64,000 nt of DNA from Lates calcarifer (taxonomy: Eukaryota > Chordata > Actinopteri > Centropomidae), in assembly GCF_001640805.2 (NCBI RefSeq), contig NC_066842.1, positions 25,111,894 through 25,175,893 of the forward strand, given 5' to 3'. The first letter of the stretch is position 1; each line of letters begins with the position of its first letter. The notes below the pieces were generated by a model. The model saw nothing but the letters and a program-made list of their open reading frames with translations. It searched no databases and was not told the DNA's origin. This document shows positions 62,966-64,000 of this stretch, in pieces. Position numbers and translations under genes: made by a program.

Positions 62966-63485
62966 ATGAAGACCTTCTGTGGGAGAGCCAACCCGACCAC
63001 CGGAGCTTTAGACTGGGTAGAGGAGAGTGAGGAGTACGACTACCACCAGGAGATAGCCAGGTACTGAGCCCGCACCACAGCGTGGACACAAACTCAATAC
63101 ACTGACATGTCGGCGCTGGAAATAAACGCAAACTCACTATGAGACAGTGGCTGTGTGTAGTAGTCGTGTCAGTGTATTCCCAGTGTATGGCAGCTCTACA
63201 GAAACATAATGTTGTAAAGCAGTGTTGTTCAGAGTACACTACATACACATCAATACTGTGTGGTCCGGTTCACATAATTACACCACAATTTTAAAACAAC
63301 CCACAAAGACTGAGGTTAACTCGAGTTTGATGTGTTGTCATTCTCTCACGTCTGTTTCATTAAAATACACACCCTCACTAAACCATCACAGACATCAACA
63401 CACTGTGAACCTGTTCTCCTGAGATGTGTGTGTGTGTGTGTCTTTCAGGTCCTGTTACGCTGATATGCTGCATGATCGTGACAGG
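62966..63485 (+). CDS. prmt7: Protein arginine N-methyltransferase 7, first two coding exons (partial)
   Basis: Type III arginine methyltransferase that monomethylates histones and splicing proteins using S-adenosylmethionine. Exon 62966-63060 encodes the opening [17 protein letters not shown] and continues to YDYHQEIA. After AG|GTACTG and an acceptor TCTTTCAG at 63448, exon 63449-63485 continues [13 protein letters not shown] before GTGAGTG. This matches the human PRMT7 N terminus residue for residue over most positions. The methyltransferase domains lie beyond the right edge. The remaining 0.5 kb is intron with no further exon. Confidence 0.9.
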
Positions 63486-64000
63486 GTGAGTGATGGACAA
63501 CACGACAAAGGAGAATTTATGTTATTGAGATTTGTATAGTGTGTCCTTGGTATGAATGTTTATGGATATATATATTTGACTTCCTCAAAGTCAAAAATCT
63601 ACACATGATGAAATCTGTCCACTTCTTTTTGCCTGAGGTGGAAGAAAAAACTCCTGAATCTGAATCTTAGGAGGTCAAAACAAAGACCTGTACACTGCTT
63701 ATGACTACAAAAATAACACACTGTTAAACTCTCAGTTCATACTTCAGTATCTGTCTTCTGAGAAAGTTGACTGAACTCCAAAGGACCAAACAAGGACTTC
63801 AGTTAACGATTATTTTATTCATACTTTAATCTTTGACCCACCAACAGTCAGCTCACTGCCAGACTAAAGAACAGCAGCAAACCCTTATATTTAAGAAGCA
63901 GGAACTTGAGAATGTTTATTATTTTTTTTATTAAATATGACTAAAGATGAGTTTATCAGTATATTTGCTGATGATTTCTCTGTGTAACATTACACTCATA

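Noticed and set aside
1..64000. CRISPR arrays, bacterial operons, tRNA or rRNA genes
   Set aside because: None seen. The regular spacing in the first 25 kb is gene-unit duplication, and the only tRNA-like sequence is the degenerate SINE B box.

Overview
This is a eukaryotic, teleost-type window. Genes are split into many small exons with GT/AG introns, and the intergenic DNA carries repeats typical of ray-finned fish. I cannot name the species. None of the long open frames in the first 25 kb is a real single-exon gene. The genes appear only after splicing is read by eye.

Region 1 (1-24.9 kb, minus strand): a tandem array of six near-identical three-exon CC chemokine genes. The first copy is cut by the left edge and one copy has lost its ATG. 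The predicted mature peptides of the five copies whose exons 2 and 3 are present are identical. Every copy has the same TATA/kappaB-like upstream region and the same ~488-bp inverted-repeat (palindromic) transposon insertion in intron 1. The spacers between copies are mosaics of the same blocks: a ~570-bp TGTC...GACA repeat that also occurs in internally deleted forms, a solo-LTR-like segment, and a ~1-kb block that is present or absent. At least two unequal-exchange junctions are visible. The array ends at about 24.9-26.6 kb in a diverged flank with a poly-T tract and a tRNA-SINE-like repeat.

Region 2 (26.6-45.2 kb, plus strand): an untranslated first exon and then 24 coding exons of an anillin-family gene, a septin/actin/RhoA scaffold of the cytokinetic ring. 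It includes a 433-codon acidic exon, the anillin homology domain and a C-terminal PH domain. A one-base shift in one exon breaks the frame just before the anillin homology domain.

Region 3 (45.2-62.5 kb, plus strand): an intergenic stretch, then a 15-exon exoc3l1 (exocyst complex component 3-like 1) gene that is open throughout (783 codons). Its introns and 3' UTR hold several repeats, including a 317-bp MITE with long inverted ends.

Region 4 (62.8-64 kb, plus strand): promoter, short upstream ORF and first two coding exons of prmt7 (protein arginine methyltransferase 7), cut by the right edge. In human, EXOC3L1 and PRMT7 both lie at 16q22, so this part looks like conserved synteny. The chemokine array appears to be a recent, lineage-specific expansion next to it. 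The genes do not form a pathway: immune ligands, a cytokinesis scaffold, an exocyst-related protein and a methyltransferase are simply neighbours.
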